64,000 nt of DNA from Phoronis australis. Its lineage: Eukaryota; Phoronida; Phoronidae. This document shows, piece after piece, positions 1 through 12,648 of the stretch. The notes beneath the pieces were generated by a model that was not told the origin of the DNA, searched no databases, and worked only from the letters and a program-made list of their open reading frames with translations. Location: positions 63,983 to 127,982 of the forward strand of contig NMRA01000409.1 of assembly GCA_002633005.1 (NCBI GenBank). The letters are read 5' to 3'. The translations under genes and the position numbers were made by a program. Numbering within the stretch: the stretch's first letter is position 1; each line of letters starts with the position of its first letter.

Positions 1-1586
1 CCAGATATCCATTTTGCTTGCGCAATTACGTTGTTTTCGTCGCCCCTTGCTTTTTTCTAACTAGGCATATGCGATTTAAGATGGCGAAGAGTTATGTTCG
101 TCTGGATTCACCGCGACAGTTCATGGTGCAATGTCGTATTTTACTCAACAAACGCTGCTGGAGCGAGTAGCCCCCCCAACCCCCCCCCCCCTTCGGATAT
201 GACGAATTGACCCCTTTGAATAAGTTTTCATTCTGTTATGATTTTGCTGATAGAACATTTGCTATTTGGAAACATGAAAAATTATAAGCCACAAAGGTAA
301 ACCCAAATTGTTAAGTACTGTATACGTGTACATAGTACATGTACATACGTATGCAGCATTGATTAATGAGCTTTCTCAATAAACGCCCTCGAGGTGTATA
401 TGCACGAGTTCATCAGGCATTTTGTTTCCACAATTTGCAAACGTATTTTTGCAGTGAACGCTGTTTCAATCAAAGTCAAATGCACAATCACTAGTATTAA
501 GCCACAGTGTGTTTGTTAGTCAATTACACTTCATGTTGACAACCAGTGCACAGTTCTGGTACTTTCAAATGCATAGTTTACATTTCGGAAATTATTTTAT
601 AACTTTCGAAGATATTAGAAAAGTATTGGAAATCCCTTGAAGTAAGCTAAACTTCAATAAATACACTAAAAATGACCAGAACATGGTTGTTGCTCGGGTT
701 GAGCCTCCCGCTCCCAGACTAGTTATTTCATTTGGAATGACATGTTCTTTTGCACTCTTGCAACATTTTCGGACTACATCTTCAGCCTTTCAACTTTTTT
801 CTGCTTTTACAAGTATGTACAACTCGAAAACAGCGCCCCCATCCGCCTTTCGGTGCTAAACACACTGCCCCCTAACTACAACGCGATTGGTTTTCTTAGG
901 ATCACAACGAAAACTGAATAGTGATAAGAATTGATTTCTTCTAAATCACTCGTAGTTCCCTGGCTACAACGCGGCTGCCGACATACACTGTTAGACATCA
1001 ACGTTTACCCCTAGAATTCAGAGACGTGACGTCACTGACGTATGTTAGTTTACGCAATGCACACATTTCTATGCATCGACTTCAAATCCGATGGTGGATT
1101 ATAATCGAAGATCGGTTACTGAACACTGTCCGATTATCGATTATGGGAACCTGCAACCTGTTTGTTTAGCCACGTAATTATTACGAGCGTTCAATGAAAC
1201 ATCAGTGATAGCACACAGAGTTTCTCATTATTGGAACAAAACAGATTCACAACGTCTTTAAAGCCTCCTCAGGTTAATCAGTCTCAGAAGTAAAATTTTA
1301 CGCGACGACGGTAAGACGGTCGCCTCACCCAGAGTTGCTGAAAAATATGTCGGGGAAATCGACGTCTAAATCCGTTTAACCCGGCGGAACCGGTGAATTC
1401 AATCGATCACATCAAGTGAACCTGAACTCAAAAGGCGATTGTGCAGTTGGTTCAATGCTGCAGGTCGTCTTGTTCAGCAGGCTAACAAAACCGAAAATAT
1501 AATTAGACTTTTTTCTCATAGAATCAGACTCGTAATAACCAGGCCGTGGTGGGATTTTGCTTCCGTTACCAACAATAACATCAAAA
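1..1586. other. Non-coding stretch, no gene seen
   Basis: No ORF here has the length, splice signals or motifs of a gene. It contains a C homopolymer tract near 170-191 and a TACATGTA palindrome near 340. I see nothing else in it. Confidence 0.6.
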
Positions 1587-1897
1587 CAGTGGCGGATCTA
1601 GGATACCATAAGGGGAGCCCAACATCCTCGGGGAATTGGTCAAAAGGTCGATTGTACGCGCACACAGGCGGCCCGAAAGGTGCGGGGGCCGATGATATAG
1701 ACCTTCTGTTCCGAAAATCTATCACTGGACTAAAAAAAAAACGGGAACGTGTTTTTCCCCTTCGTCCGCTACCGGTCCTAGCTCCTGAACTCAGTACTTC
1801 CTCACGCTTCACGATGTTTTGCTGTGTCATTTTGCTTGCGGCAGCCAAGGGAGGGGGCGGGCCCCCTGCCATCCCCCCCTCCCCCTATATCCGCCTG
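1587..1897. mobile_element. MITE with CAGTGGCGG-type termini (copy a)
   Basis: The left end reads CAGTGGCGGATCTAGGATA. The right end reads CCTATATCCGCCTG, an imperfect inverted copy. Both ends carry the G-rich or C-rich tract seen at the ends of the other members (4797-5035, 7508-8164, 37238-37889). The short overlapping ORFs inside are low-complexity and have no recognisable domain. Termini of the form CAGNGGCGGATC are typical of non-autonomous hAT-type elements, but a clean 8-bp target duplication is not visible (the flanks share only AAAAC), so the superfamily is an inference. Confidence 0.6.
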
Positions 1898-3163
1898 TGT
1901 AAAACCACCATCGACTCGCCAAACGTTTATTGTAGCTTACCAACCCAAAAATTACGGTAACGAAAATGATGCATGTAGGCATTGACTTTGAATTGAGTTG
2001 GTGAGGTAACGGAATTCTATCGCGGTAAGGAATATTACGAGACCAGTTTATGAGCCGATAACTCGAGTCACTGGCAATATGCATGCATGTGCATGAGTCA
2101 CTTGGGAATTCGCAATCTTGAGTGGGCCAATCCGAATGAATTCTGGTCGTTTTCCGGAGTCATCGAAACTCAGTTAATCCCAGAGGCGAGTAATAAGGGA
2201 CAAGTTTTACGAGAGTACGTAGCTTGATTCATTCTTTGTTGTTTTTTTTTTGTAGTTTTTCATTCTGAAAACTGAAATTTTGAAGAAATGCATTTTTTAA
2301 GTTAGGTTAGCGGTAAACATAACCAAACGTAGACGGCGGCTCTTATATAAGTCCAGAACAAGATACATGTACATGTACTGTATATGCAATGAGTTGGGAT
2401 GAGAGAAGGGTTAGTTTCTAAACTGCATGATGTCTAATTGCAGTTATTTGTAACGCCAAGTGAGAGCTTCAGGAAGCGAAGAAACAGCCGAGAGAACGGT
2501 TAACCACTGGTGACACATTGCACGCAAGGACGCCGGCAGTGCGTGGACAGTTACACGTCCAGTGTCGTGCTGCTGCCATGTCGTGCAACCAGTAAGTCGT
2601 GACCATTAACGAAACTAGTGAGATGCGGAAACATGGCTGGCAATCAGGATGTCCCGGATGAGCTACTCGGGCACGCGCCTCATTGGTCACATTTGTTCAA
2701 ACGTGTCCATCTTCAGAAAATGTCGCGAGTACCCAGTCCCTCAGCACGGCTGTGTTAACAGCCTCAGATGGATTGTCCATTTGTCGGCGTATTGATCCAG
2801 GTTTTCAGAAAGACAAATTTGAAAAACATATGTTTGCGGTCATAAACAATTAGTGCGCTCGGTAAACACCCAACGCGCGACATTCGTATCTAGATGAATA
2901 GGCCTAACAAGATGTCTCGTTTCACCAAGGTCTTATATTCGGCACTTTGCAAGTAAATATTCCTACGAAATATACCAGGCAATACGTGGTAAACAAACTC
3001 GGCACAACAAGCGTCCGTGTCTGAAGAGTATCGCTGAAAGTTAGTGCAAGCCCGGGACACGTGTTTTATTTCCTGAACTAGAAATCGAGCTCGAAATAAC
3101 CCTTGACATTTCCCGCTCTGTTTTAATACAATGACTGTTATTCTGGCCTCGAGTACACGAAAT
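1898..3163. other. Non-coding stretch, no gene seen
   Basis: Only short unsupported ORFs. TACATGTA occurs twice, overlapping, near 2363. Nothing else recognised. Confidence 0.55.
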
Positions 3164-3240
3164 CACATTTGATGGCATCTAAATTTGAGCTGCAAACTCG
3201 AGTTAAAATTCGAAGTTTCGACTAGTCAAACCTCGAAATT
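3164..3240 (-). repeat. Partial copy of GCACTTGATGAC dispersed repeat
   Basis: Read on the minus strand this matches the core of the palindromic repeats at 29593-29687 and 21872-21982. The shared landmarks are a CACATTTGATG-like end followed by TTGAGCT, AACTCGAGTTAAAATTCGA and a further TTCGA. The far inverted end is not found, so this copy looks truncated or diverged. Confidence 0.45.
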
Positions 3241-4796
3241 GCGAGTTCCGATTAGAACGAACAGCGCGAATTGTGGGGTCGCCAAATGCAAAGCTGTTTA
3301 GTAAACCATAACATACTTGAACATGAAATAATTGACTTACCCTTGAGTACGTATTAATGTGGAACGGGAAAGTTCAAAAGGAACTCTGTTAATGCAGTGT
3401 AGACAGCCTGAATTTACCTGAACGTGTAATTACGCTTGCGAAAGCACTCGTGCTCCTCGTGAAGTACACGGCCGATTTGGGGAAGCGGGAGGGCCGAATC
3501 AGAGACTATGGCGCCTCGACGTTCACGTCGTACCCATTTACGTGAGGACGTCGACACGGTATGGGATCGGAGACGCTGACAGAACAATTCCATGGAAATA
3601 GTTCAAGTCCATTCAAGAACGACAGATGTAAGAAGCTTGCGGCTTATCCCTCACCTATCGCATGCAGTAAAGCTCTGAAGCCGTGAATCTTCAACTAATA
3701 CATGTATACCTTCAGATATAAACCTCGCGCTCGTCATAGCCAAGCGCAGATTTCAATTGGCTGGCACATAGACGCAGACGACAAATCGCTTCGCTTAACG
3801 CGAGACCTCTTATCGGCACTGGCTATTTTACATGTAATGGGTATCTTTTTCAGGAATAACGATGTCTAACAGAGAGCTCAGTGATACGTGCGATATTTAG
3901 TCGTTTGCCGTCCAGTGAAGTAAGGTATTTATTGATTAATTAGTCGGGAATGTAAACAAGGTTGTGCTACAACTGAGAGACAACCGCGATCTTCGTTATT
4001 GGGTGAGGGTAAAAAGGTCATACGACTGTACATTTCCAATAAATGGATGTTTACCTAAATACGATTCATTAGTAAAAGAACATGCAACTGGCCAGTGTAT
4101 GCGTTGCCAAAACTTCGATTTGGTTTTAAACTATTATAATTGGCGGCACGTCGCGACTACTTGTTTCCAGTTAAAGTAACAGGTGCACAGATGTCATTTC
4201 CAAAATACAGTAATATATACATTTTTGTCCAAGGATGGGGAAGCTTTGGGGCGTATTATCATTGACATAATAATAGCCATAATAAGCAGGTTCGCAACTA
4301 TAGTCGTTGTCATGGTAATTACTAATAGTTATTTTACCGTAATTATAATAACGTGTAATCATTACCTTTATACTGTGATTATCAATTTCCGTATTAATTG
4401 TTTATTTTGTCAAATGACGTACTCATACGTTAGTGAATGTTGTGAGGTCCAAAGCCGAACACTTGACATTTTCATGAAAAACGTCACCTAATTTGAGGTT
4501 CTGTGATGTCACTGGGCACTATCGGCTGTCGTAAAGGAAAATTTGTTCTGAAGGTACATGTAGGTACATGCAGTAGGTTGAATATACAGAGCACGCGAGT
4601 CTTTTGATGGTAGAAGGAAGTCAGCAACTTTTCAAAGCTAAATTACTCTTCCAGCGGCCCATTTTATTAAAGGTCTAATTTAGGTCGTGTCAAAGCTAGA
4701 CGATCGGAGGCAGGCTAATGCAAACGCAATGCTGAGTTTTAATAGATCGTAAACGTGGCAACAGTTGGCTATTGCAAATAAATTGTCCATTAAACA
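3241..4796. other. Non-coding stretch, no gene seen
   Basis: The short ORFs near 3964-4491 are AT-rich and overlap on both strands, and show no domain. Two TACATGTA palindromes lie near 3698 and 3830. No gene supported. Confidence 0.55.
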
Positions 4797-5035
4797 CAGT
4801 GGCAGATCTACGATTTCAGTAAGGGGAGGTTTAGGTTTCGAGAGAATCCGAGGCGCGTAGCGCCGAGGAGAAGGAAGGTCGCGAGAGGGCTTCCCTCCTC
4901 CCGTGTAAGATTTTTTGGGATTTTTAGTAGCTAATTTCGTTTTTCTGGCGATTTTTTTTCCAGTTTTTATTTTTTATCCTGTCCCGAGGGGGGGTTAAAC
5001 CCCCTGAACCCCCCCCCCCTGTAGATCCGCCTCTG
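4797..5035. mobile_element. MITE with CAGTGGCGG-type termini (copy b)
   Basis: The left end reads CAGTGGCAGATCTACGATTT and the right end TGTAGATCCGCCTCTG, its inverted counterpart. The interior is about 210 bp with G-rich and C-rich runs and no ORF. The flanks share AAACA but not a full 8-bp target duplication. Same family as copies at 1587, 7508 and 37238. Confidence 0.65.
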
Positions 5036-7507
5036 AAACACTTCACAAAAATGCAAACAAATATTTACATCACAATTTTCACAGGGAGAATACTCACTCA
5101 GCTTTTTGTGTTGGAGGCGGAGTTAGTTTCGTTTATGTCCTCTTTTGAAAATACCACGTGGTACAGTACTATCAGAAACAATGCTACAGTAGAACTTGAC
5201 CGGAGTTCAAACCGACGGCTTTTTGCCGCGCTTTGCTTGATGACACTCTGGTATTTTTAAACCAGGCCAGGAAAGGAAAAGGCCAAACGTCCTTAATTAA
5301 ACATTGTGAAATTGTGTGATGAAAATGTTAATGTACTAGTGCACCGCCAAGTCAGTATTGATTAAGCGGTGGTCGTTGAGTGGATTGCGAGGGACGTGCG
5401 TGCGCGAAGGCATGCGTGGGCAACGCAACGCAGCGATTGCCTAGGGGATGCATAGGCGACAGGTCTACGTAACCTGTGGACATTCTGTCATGATCTTTTT
5501 CCTATTTTTACTGAGCTTTTTAATTATCCTGATGGCCTGTGTCACTGAGTTGGAGTAAAGTTTATTACCCGTTAGGGATCCTCCCCCGCACCCATAGTCC
5601 GTTTGTTTAATGGTTTTGTCACGTTGTTTAGGGCTGCTTTCGGCCCATATGTGTGGAGTTAGGAGGGTCTGGTTTGGAATCTGTACCGCGGGTTTGGTGT
5701 TTCCTAGTACGGAAATGAATTTTTGGGAAAAAACGTGCAAGTAAGAATCGGTTCCCAAATACCCGCTGTACCTGAACGTTGTTACTTTTCCATTGGACCT
5801 TTCCAAAGATACAAGAACCTCGTCAAAATTTGAACTTAGCAGAAAATCTGTGATGTTGGTCCTGCACAATAATAATATTCCATTCCCGAGAAACTAATGG
5901 ATGACAACAATTAACAACAGTTTGTGAACTGTCTTGCAGGAAGGTCTAATGAATGGGTTTTCAGACTCGTGCTTTGGAATTCATCACGAATGAGAGTCCA
6001 GTATGTCAAAAAACATAGTGCGGTATCTTTCAAAAAGACAAATCCATCTGAGACGACAAAATGACGCAGGATTTTTTTCTCAGCTAAAACCTGTTTTGGT
6101 GGGAGGTGAACTGGCGCCGCTATTGCCAGAGCACAAAAAGCAAACATGGAAAAGAAAGGCGGTTTAACTCAGGGGATCGACAAATGGCTGTTGAATTTTG
6201 TCCCTGGAACAACATATTTCGTCAACAACAGATTCCGTTACCCTCAGAAAACTGCTTAGTGAATGGAATTTCTTAAACAACTCTGTCGTAACGCCGACCA
6301 GCCGCCACGGAAGAGTAAATTTTATTGCAACAAAGAGGAGCCACGACCATACAGGCATTCGCCCGAATGAAAGTTTACTACCTCTGAGGTTTAGTCTAAC
6401 GCACTCGCAGCTGTCAAGGTACCCCTGTATCAAAATGTACTGCTGCTTTCCAGCGATGATTTTTCAACGTTGCATTTATGCCCCTGTGTCAGAAATATTT
6501 GGTAATACATATTAATAGTTTATCTCCACATTTGAAAGCACACCTTTACCGTTTTGGAAACAAAGAAGCAACACCGGAAGGAAGCAGGCGTAATTTGGAG
6601 GTTCCGTATTGGGTGGCACCACGGGGGCTTTAAAACGACCAGCGGGCGGCACAAAGAAAGACGAGAAAGGTGTTACAAAGAACGACAAGAAGGGCGGCTT
6701 AAAGAAAGACAGGAAACGCGTTACAAAGAAATACGAATTTCGGAAGTATGTGGGATCAAGTAATTTTTATTCACACTAGACAGAAGCAAATATGCAACCT
6801 ACAAGTGACTAAGGTCTCGACAATTAAAGCGGTATTGTACGTCGTTAAGGTAACGATCCATTTTAAATGGCGCATCTCACATCTCAGTGGCCGAACCACG
6901 GTCTGTGGAGTTTTCGAGTTCTGCCCAGCGCATCATTAACATGTAGAGGTAATTATGCCTTGCTTGGCTATTTGTGGAGTTGCTTAATTGCCATGGCTTA
7001 CGTGCCTCCGCGCAGCTTTTCAAGCAAAAAAACACAAAAAAATAATTAATATTGGCTGAAATTGCAGTGAGCGGACGCCTTTTATTTCTTAAAGTACCAG
7101 AGCCAATTGTGTGTTGTGTAGACTTGGTCTGGTGACAGCTTTGAAACAGCAGTTGAATGACGTGAGTGCAGCGGAGTAGCTGTAGTGCAATTCTCGGGTG
7201 CATAGATTCGAATTAGGCGAGGCACTACCTTTTTCAATCACCGTTTTTGAATATCGAGGAATCCCGCCTTTTAATCATGGGAAGTTGTAATTCTTAAGTG
7301 TAAACGGTCAATTTTGCAAGTGCGTTTTGACCTTATTGTGGGAACGGGCTTGTTTCCAACGGAAGTAAACGAACTGTACATTTAGGACGGTACAGCCTAC
7401 GTGGGAATGACTGGCGCTTACGAGGTGAAATATACGAGTGCAGCGACACCTTGCGTGAGGTTGCACTTTCTCACTAAATTCGGGAGATGGACAGTCTAGA
7501 ATAATTT
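5036..7507. other. Non-coding stretch with unsupported ORFs
   Basis: The longest ORF (minus strand, 5465-5869) has no in-frame ATG at its listed start and no recognisable domain. Short ORFs at 5911-6147 and 6164-6433 (minus) also match nothing I know. A short degenerate tandem repeat lies at 6647-6735. No gene supported. Confidence 0.5.
6647..6735. repeat. Short degenerate minisatellite (~24 bp, ~3.5 copies)
   Basis: Units start with CAAAGAAAGACGAGAAA, CAAAGAACGACAAGAAG, AAAGAAAGACAGGAAA and CAAAGAAATACG, at a spacing of 22-26 bp, separated by TTA. In one frame this encodes a KERQE-rich stretch, but there is no sign of a real gene around it. Confidence 0.55.
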
Positions 7508-8164
7508 CATAGGCGGATTTAGGGGGGGCGCATTCGTAACGGAACTCTGGCTAAGTATAAGCTCTCCCGCGATATCCCAGGCGACAGGCAGTGGCGCTGC
7601 GCACTACGACTCCGTTTCCGTCGTCTGCTCCACTGTGCAATGAAGAAAATTTATTTCACTCAGAAACTCGCAATACTCTCTTTGTCAAACCTTATCTTAA
7701 GACGATTTCCAAAGCAATTTCGTCATTGATTATTGCCAACACGAAAAACGGAGTTGGTCTTTTGGGCATTTAAAGACTATTTTAAATACGACAAATTTGT
7801 TAAGAATTGATGGCACAAAACATAAAACGTGTAATAAGCATTACAAAAAGAAGTAGGTTTCGCGCGCAAACGCTGTGGACCATACACAAGTAGGTCTCTT
7901 AGTATGAGCGTAGTAGTTCTAGTAAATCGTGGTGGTGTAGTGGTAACGCAGGCGCGCTCTATCCGCTAGGTCGTGAGTTCGAATCTTTGGTACTTGCAGT
8001 TTTTCCTGTTTGACACGTTCTCCGTGTTTTTTTTGCCTTTTTTCTTGGATAATACTTCAGGAATCAAGAAAAATGCGCATCTACAATCGTGGTTCAGTTT
8101 GCGCAAATGCTTACAGCCGGACAAAATGTTGCCCCCCCCTTGTGATATCCTAGATCCGCCACTG
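7508..8164 (+). mobile_element. TIR element containing a tRNA-like Pol III promoter (copy c)
   Basis: The right end (TAGATCCGCCACTG, preceded by a run of C and TTGTGATATCC) is an inverted version of the left end (CATAGGCGGATTTAGGGGGGG). From about 7690 to 8164 the element aligns, in reverse, with 37238-37889. The shared parts include TTGTCAAACCTTA, AAACGTGTAATAAGCATTAC, CGCGCGCAAACGCTGTGG, the tRNA-like segment, and GCGCAAATGCTTACAGCCGG. Copy d carries about 80 bp that copy c lacks. The element encodes no transposase and must be non-autonomous. The tRNA-like part lies at the same place in both copies, so it was present before they dispersed. Confidence 0.7.
7926..7999 (+). repeat. tRNA-derived Pol III promoter (SINE-like head)
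   Basis: Box A TGGTGTAGTGG (7933-7943) matches the TRGYNNARNGG consensus. Box B GAGTTCGAATCT (7975-7986) is close to GGTTCGANTCC. The spacing between boxes is about 31 bp, as in a tRNA. The T-arm bases do not pair into a proper stem, so this is a tRNA-like relic or SINE head rather than a working tRNA gene. It sits inside the TIR element 7508-8164. Confidence 0.6.
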
Positions 8165-8350
8165 AATTTACCACTAAAATTTGACATTTTCAATAAGAAC
8201 AGTCGCGTCAGTAGAGCGGCTTAAAATGGACACAAACCTCGTTCAGTGTGCTTAGTATTTTGACAAGTCGATCCTGCATGCTGCTTCCTCCCAACTCCAC
8301 CAGGTGGAGTGCATGTACTTCTGGAGGCAACACATGAATGAAAAACATGT

Positions 8351-8710
8351 TTAAAAGGATACCAAACCCTGATAAGGCCTATTGATATACATCAGAAACG
8401 ACTTTCCATCCAATTCTCTGAAACAAAGTAATGGTCTGTAACCGGCCTCGACGACAGGTTTGGAGGAAAATTTGAATACTCCTTTCAAAGTTCTCTAAAC
8501 GGGTAAGCGTGACGTACATTTTTAGTGGATTACTCGGCAACTGTGAGAGAAAGAGCACCCGCTAAGAACCGTAATATCCAATCTGTGACATAAGAAATGT
8601 GATTCATTAATTGATTCCTGATTTTATCTTTCAAGATTGGCATAAAAGGCTGCATCAGCAGGTGACAGAACGGTGATCGTTTTAAATCACAGGGTTAAGT
8701 ATCCTTTTAA
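8351..8710. mobile_element. TTAA-flanked MITE, AAGGATACC family (copy 1)
   Basis: It begins TTAAAAGGATACCAAACCC and ends GGGTTAAGTATCCTTTTAA, so terminal inverted repeats AAGGATACC/GTATCCTT are bounded by TTAA on both sides. The interior aligns with 51694-52146 in the same orientation (CTTTCAAAGTTCTCTAAA, TTACTCGGCAACTGTG, ATCTTTCAAGATTGGC, AGCAGGTGACAGAACG). It aligns with 60901-61263 in reverse. No coding capacity. The TTAA target site fits the piggyBac or Kolobok superfamilies. Confidence 0.8.
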
Positions 8711-11575
8711 GAGAAATAATGACTGAAGCTGAGTTTGGTTATCAATGATTTGGAAGCAACGCGCTGCAAATGTTTTTGCGAAAATTGCACGAATTTGTGT
8801 ACGTCATCAAGAGAAAATCGGTTCTGGTATTCTGATAATAGTCTACAAATATTAAAAATGAGTTTGGGGATGTACTTTTTTGTCATAAATTGCCAATAAT
8901 AACAGTAGGACCCCTTGTACAAGTTTGGTTATAACGGCACGATCATGGAAAGTTGAACGGGTAAATCCTCGAAAGTGGACGATGGAAATTCAAATTTATA
9001 AATGCTACCACTGACAAAGACGAGTTAATTGTAGACAGCTACCCAACAGCAGTAAGACATTACCTTCCAGCTTCAATCTAACTAGTGTCAATCAAACGAC
9101 GGGAGAACATCAGGTGTAATCTGGACTGTGATAAATTGAAGCAAACCGTAACACACAACTTCGGAGAGCAGTCAACGACTTTACGTAACTGCAGTATGAG
9201 AGCTGTCAACGGAGAGAACCATTCCCTCATAGTAGGGGTACATGGACAAAGCATCTCACTGTTAAATGAAAACGAGGTAGACAGCATCAGTCCCCATCCT
9301 AATGATGGGAACGATTTGCGCGCCATCTATCAATCAAAAACTATCGAAAGGTGTCATTAGCGTTGATATAATAATATCTCCTTCAAGTACGCGGTCTACA
9401 CATAGCTTGCTACACATGTTTCACATTGCATGGTAATTTGCTGACTTTCGACGTACTCAACTTTTTAACGTGGGTTACTCGTGAATAACTTGCTTATCCG
9501 TTGAAAACAATTTTCTGACTCTGATGGGTTTCCAATGCACGCACATTAAATACAACAGTCCAAGAGGTCTAACGACCTTATCAGACAGCAGTAGCTTCTT
9601 AAAATCGTTTGTAGTAACAGGTTGATCACGTATTTCCAAAACACAATTTTAGTACGATACAACAATCTCAAAAAGTTCGAACTTAGCCGCAGAATGGCAC
9701 CTGCATTTGCATGAAACAGTCCCGGGTCTCAACTAAATTCCCTAAACACACTGCATACGTGTGGGCTTGTGAAAACACTGCTTTTCCTTCATGTGTGTTT
9801 GAATCTCTCATTAATAATCCGATTTTTGGATTTGCTACAAGTCGAGAGTGAACTGTAAGTGGAATTCTCAATCATTTTATGCAAGCCATTCATCAAAACT
9901 GGCTTGTCGTTTGTCGCCATAGACATCAATTATTGTCAGTGTTGATTATTATAAGTCATGTCCAAGTTGCATACCTCCAGGTGGGGGGTGAATCACATTT
10001 CGCTGCAAAATTCAACTCAGATAATTCTTTGACACGCACAAATAAATTTGCAAGTGAACATGTATCAAAAATCGCCCATGTTGACCGTAGCTGTAAGACT
10101 TCAAAGCCTTTGTTCTCCTTGAGATGGCACTCAAAAGTTGTTTGAACCACGGTTGAATTTACTTGAAGTCCTATTTTGACGGCCTCTGCTGCAAAAAGGA
10201 GACAATTTAAAAATCATTCTTTGAAATCACTTCTAAGATATGATGTTCCATAATTAGTCAAAATTTTCAAGAGTTCTACTATGGCTCAGAATGCTCTTTT
10301 GTTTACTGGCTCTGCACACCTGTAGATCAGAGGATAAGAGGTTCAATGGTCTGTTTTATGCCCAAAACCATCGACCACTCTTAAGTGCCACCTAGCGACA
10401 TACAGGATTCTCTGTGTGGGCATCACTGCGCATATACTGCGCATGGTGTGGTAATGAGCCGTAAACGAATGATGAATCGCCCTGTTGCTTTGCTTGACGC
10501 CTTGTAGCCTTGCTTGTGTCAAAAATATTAGACTGCATCGATTTCGTCAAGTCATGCGGTTAGAGCAACCGCAAGCCACATCATTCTCAATAGATGGAGC
10601 TGTATATTAATGCATTTCTCATCATCAACCAATCGGAATGCGGATGCTCATTTCCAACAAATTGGAATGTCCAAGCACTACTTCAGCTTTTCCTTTGAAT
10701 GATTCAACGTTATTTTTCTTTGTCGTTCTCACCATTACTTTGATCAAACCAGACGGAAAGAATTAGTCAATGCTCTGATAACTATTGCACACTACGGCAT
10801 GATAACAATGAAGAGACTGGCTTAGGTAAGAAGTACTACTCAGACAGACACTGGCTAAGCCAGAAGTACTAATCAATTTTTTTTTTTTGGCTTTTGGCGA
10901 GAGTGGGTTTGCAATAAGTGGCAAGGAACGCGGCAGACGTGAAGTTGAAACGATATTTTACCTGGAACTTTTTGAAACGAACAAATTGCCATGTCCCGGT
11001 TGAGCGAATATCTCGTGTCAATAACTGTCAGGCGACAACAGTAGTCACCACCATATTTGGTTAAATCTACATTTTAGAAACAAGTCACCTCGTCTTCGGT
11101 GCCACGCTATTTTCCCAAAAGTGCTCCAGCCGAAGAGTACTTTTCGTGATTTGACAATAAAAATCACCCTAGTGGCACACATTTGTAAAACGTCGTCAAT
11201 CGACTGCGTTTTCGCTGAATTCACAAACTAACATTTTATCACTAGACCGCATCTAATGGATTATGAAGAAAATGCAATACTAATCAATGCCATTATAATT
11301 TGTTACGAGTCAGCAAGTAATTACTTCCCTCTTCGCAACACTAATTAATGTGCACGCAATTCCCTTATATTATTTCAATGCACACGAAGACAACTAACTT
11401 ATTTCTGAGATGCAACAGATCCAAAGCGGAATGTATGTTTCGAGAATTAAGCGTGATATCGCTAGCCAATTCATGATAACGAGAGTGACGAGATAAGAAC
11501 GTGTCGTGTGATGAAGATGATGGAAACGACGAGGTTATGAGGTCGAAGATGACGTTTTCACGACAGTGACATAAA
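8711..11575. other. Non-coding stretch, no gene seen
   Basis: Several ORFs under 95 codons overlap on both strands at 8707-10150. None has a recognised domain or a convincing splice context. A short T-run occurs near 10877. Nothing else supported. Confidence 0.5.
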
Positions 11576-11622
11576 GGATGGTTACGATGGAGCTGCCGAT
11601 GATGATGATGATGATAATGTTG

Positions 11623-11653
<31 letters not shown>

Positions 11654-11810
11654 GGATGATGATGATGATGATGATGAGGATGATGATGATGAGGATGACG
11701 ATGAGGTGATGTTGGTGATGATGATAATGACGATGGTGATGACGATGATGGTGATGTTGATGATGATGATGTTGATGGTGATGATGGTGATGATGATGAT
11801 GGTGATGATG
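11576..11810. repeat. (GAT)n microsatellite running into an assembly gap
   Basis: Nearly uninterrupted GAT/GAG/GGT triplets occupy this stretch and stop at the first N. The apparent Met-rich ORF beginning at 11706 is a translation of the repeat and is not a gene. Confidence 0.95.
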
Positions 11811-12648
11811 NNNNNNNNNNNNNNNNNNNNNNNNNNNNNNNNNNNNNNNNNNNNNNNNNNNNNNNNNNNNNNNNNNNNNNNNNNNNNNNNNNNNNNNNNN
11901 NNNNNNNNNNNNNNNNNNNNNNNNNNNNNNNNNNNNNNNNNNNNNNNNNNNNNNNNNNNNNNNNNNNNNNNNNNNNNNNNNNNNNNNNNNNNNNNNNNNN
12001 NNNNNNNNNNNNNNNNNNNNNNNNNNNNNNNNNNNNNNNNNNNNNNNNNNNNNNNNNNNNNNNNNNNNNNNNNNNNNNNNNNNNNNNNNNNNNNNNNNNN
12101 NNNNNNNNNNNNNNNNNNNNNNNNNNNNNNNNNNNNNNNNNNNNNNNNNNNNNNNNNNNNNNNNNNNNNNNNNNNNNNNNNNNNNNNNNNNNNNNNNNNN
12201 NNNNNNNNNNNNNNNNNNNNNNNNNNNNNNNNNNNNNNNNNNNNNNNNNNNNNNNNNNNNNNNNNNNNNNNNNNNNNNNNNNNNNNNNNNNNNNNNNNNN
12301 NNNNNNNNNNNNNNNNNNNNNNNNNNNNNNNNNNNNNNNNNNNNNNNNNNNNNNNNNNNNNNNNNNNNNNNNNNNNNNNNNNNNNNNNNNNNNNNNNNNN
12401 NNNNNNNNNNNNNNNNNNNNNNNNNNNNNNNNNNNNNNNNNNNNNNNNNNNNNNNNNNNNNNNNNNNNNNNNNNNNNNNNNNNNNNNNNNNNNNNNNNNN
12501 NNNNNNNNNNNNNNNNNNNNNNNNNNNNNNNNNNNNNNNNNNNNNNNNNNNNNNNNNNNNNNNNNNNNNNNNNNNNNNNNNNNNNNNNNNNNNNNNNNNN
12601 NNNNNNNNNNNNNNNNNNNNNNNNNNNNNNNNNNNNNNNNNNNNNNNN
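11811..12648. other. Assembly gap (838 N)
   Basis: A run of N. The microsatellite at its left edge probably caused the break. Confidence 1.

Noticed and set aside
5465-5869. 134-codon minus-strand ORF
   Set aside because: The listed start is TTG, no in-frame ATG gives a useful length, and no family or splice signal is recognised.
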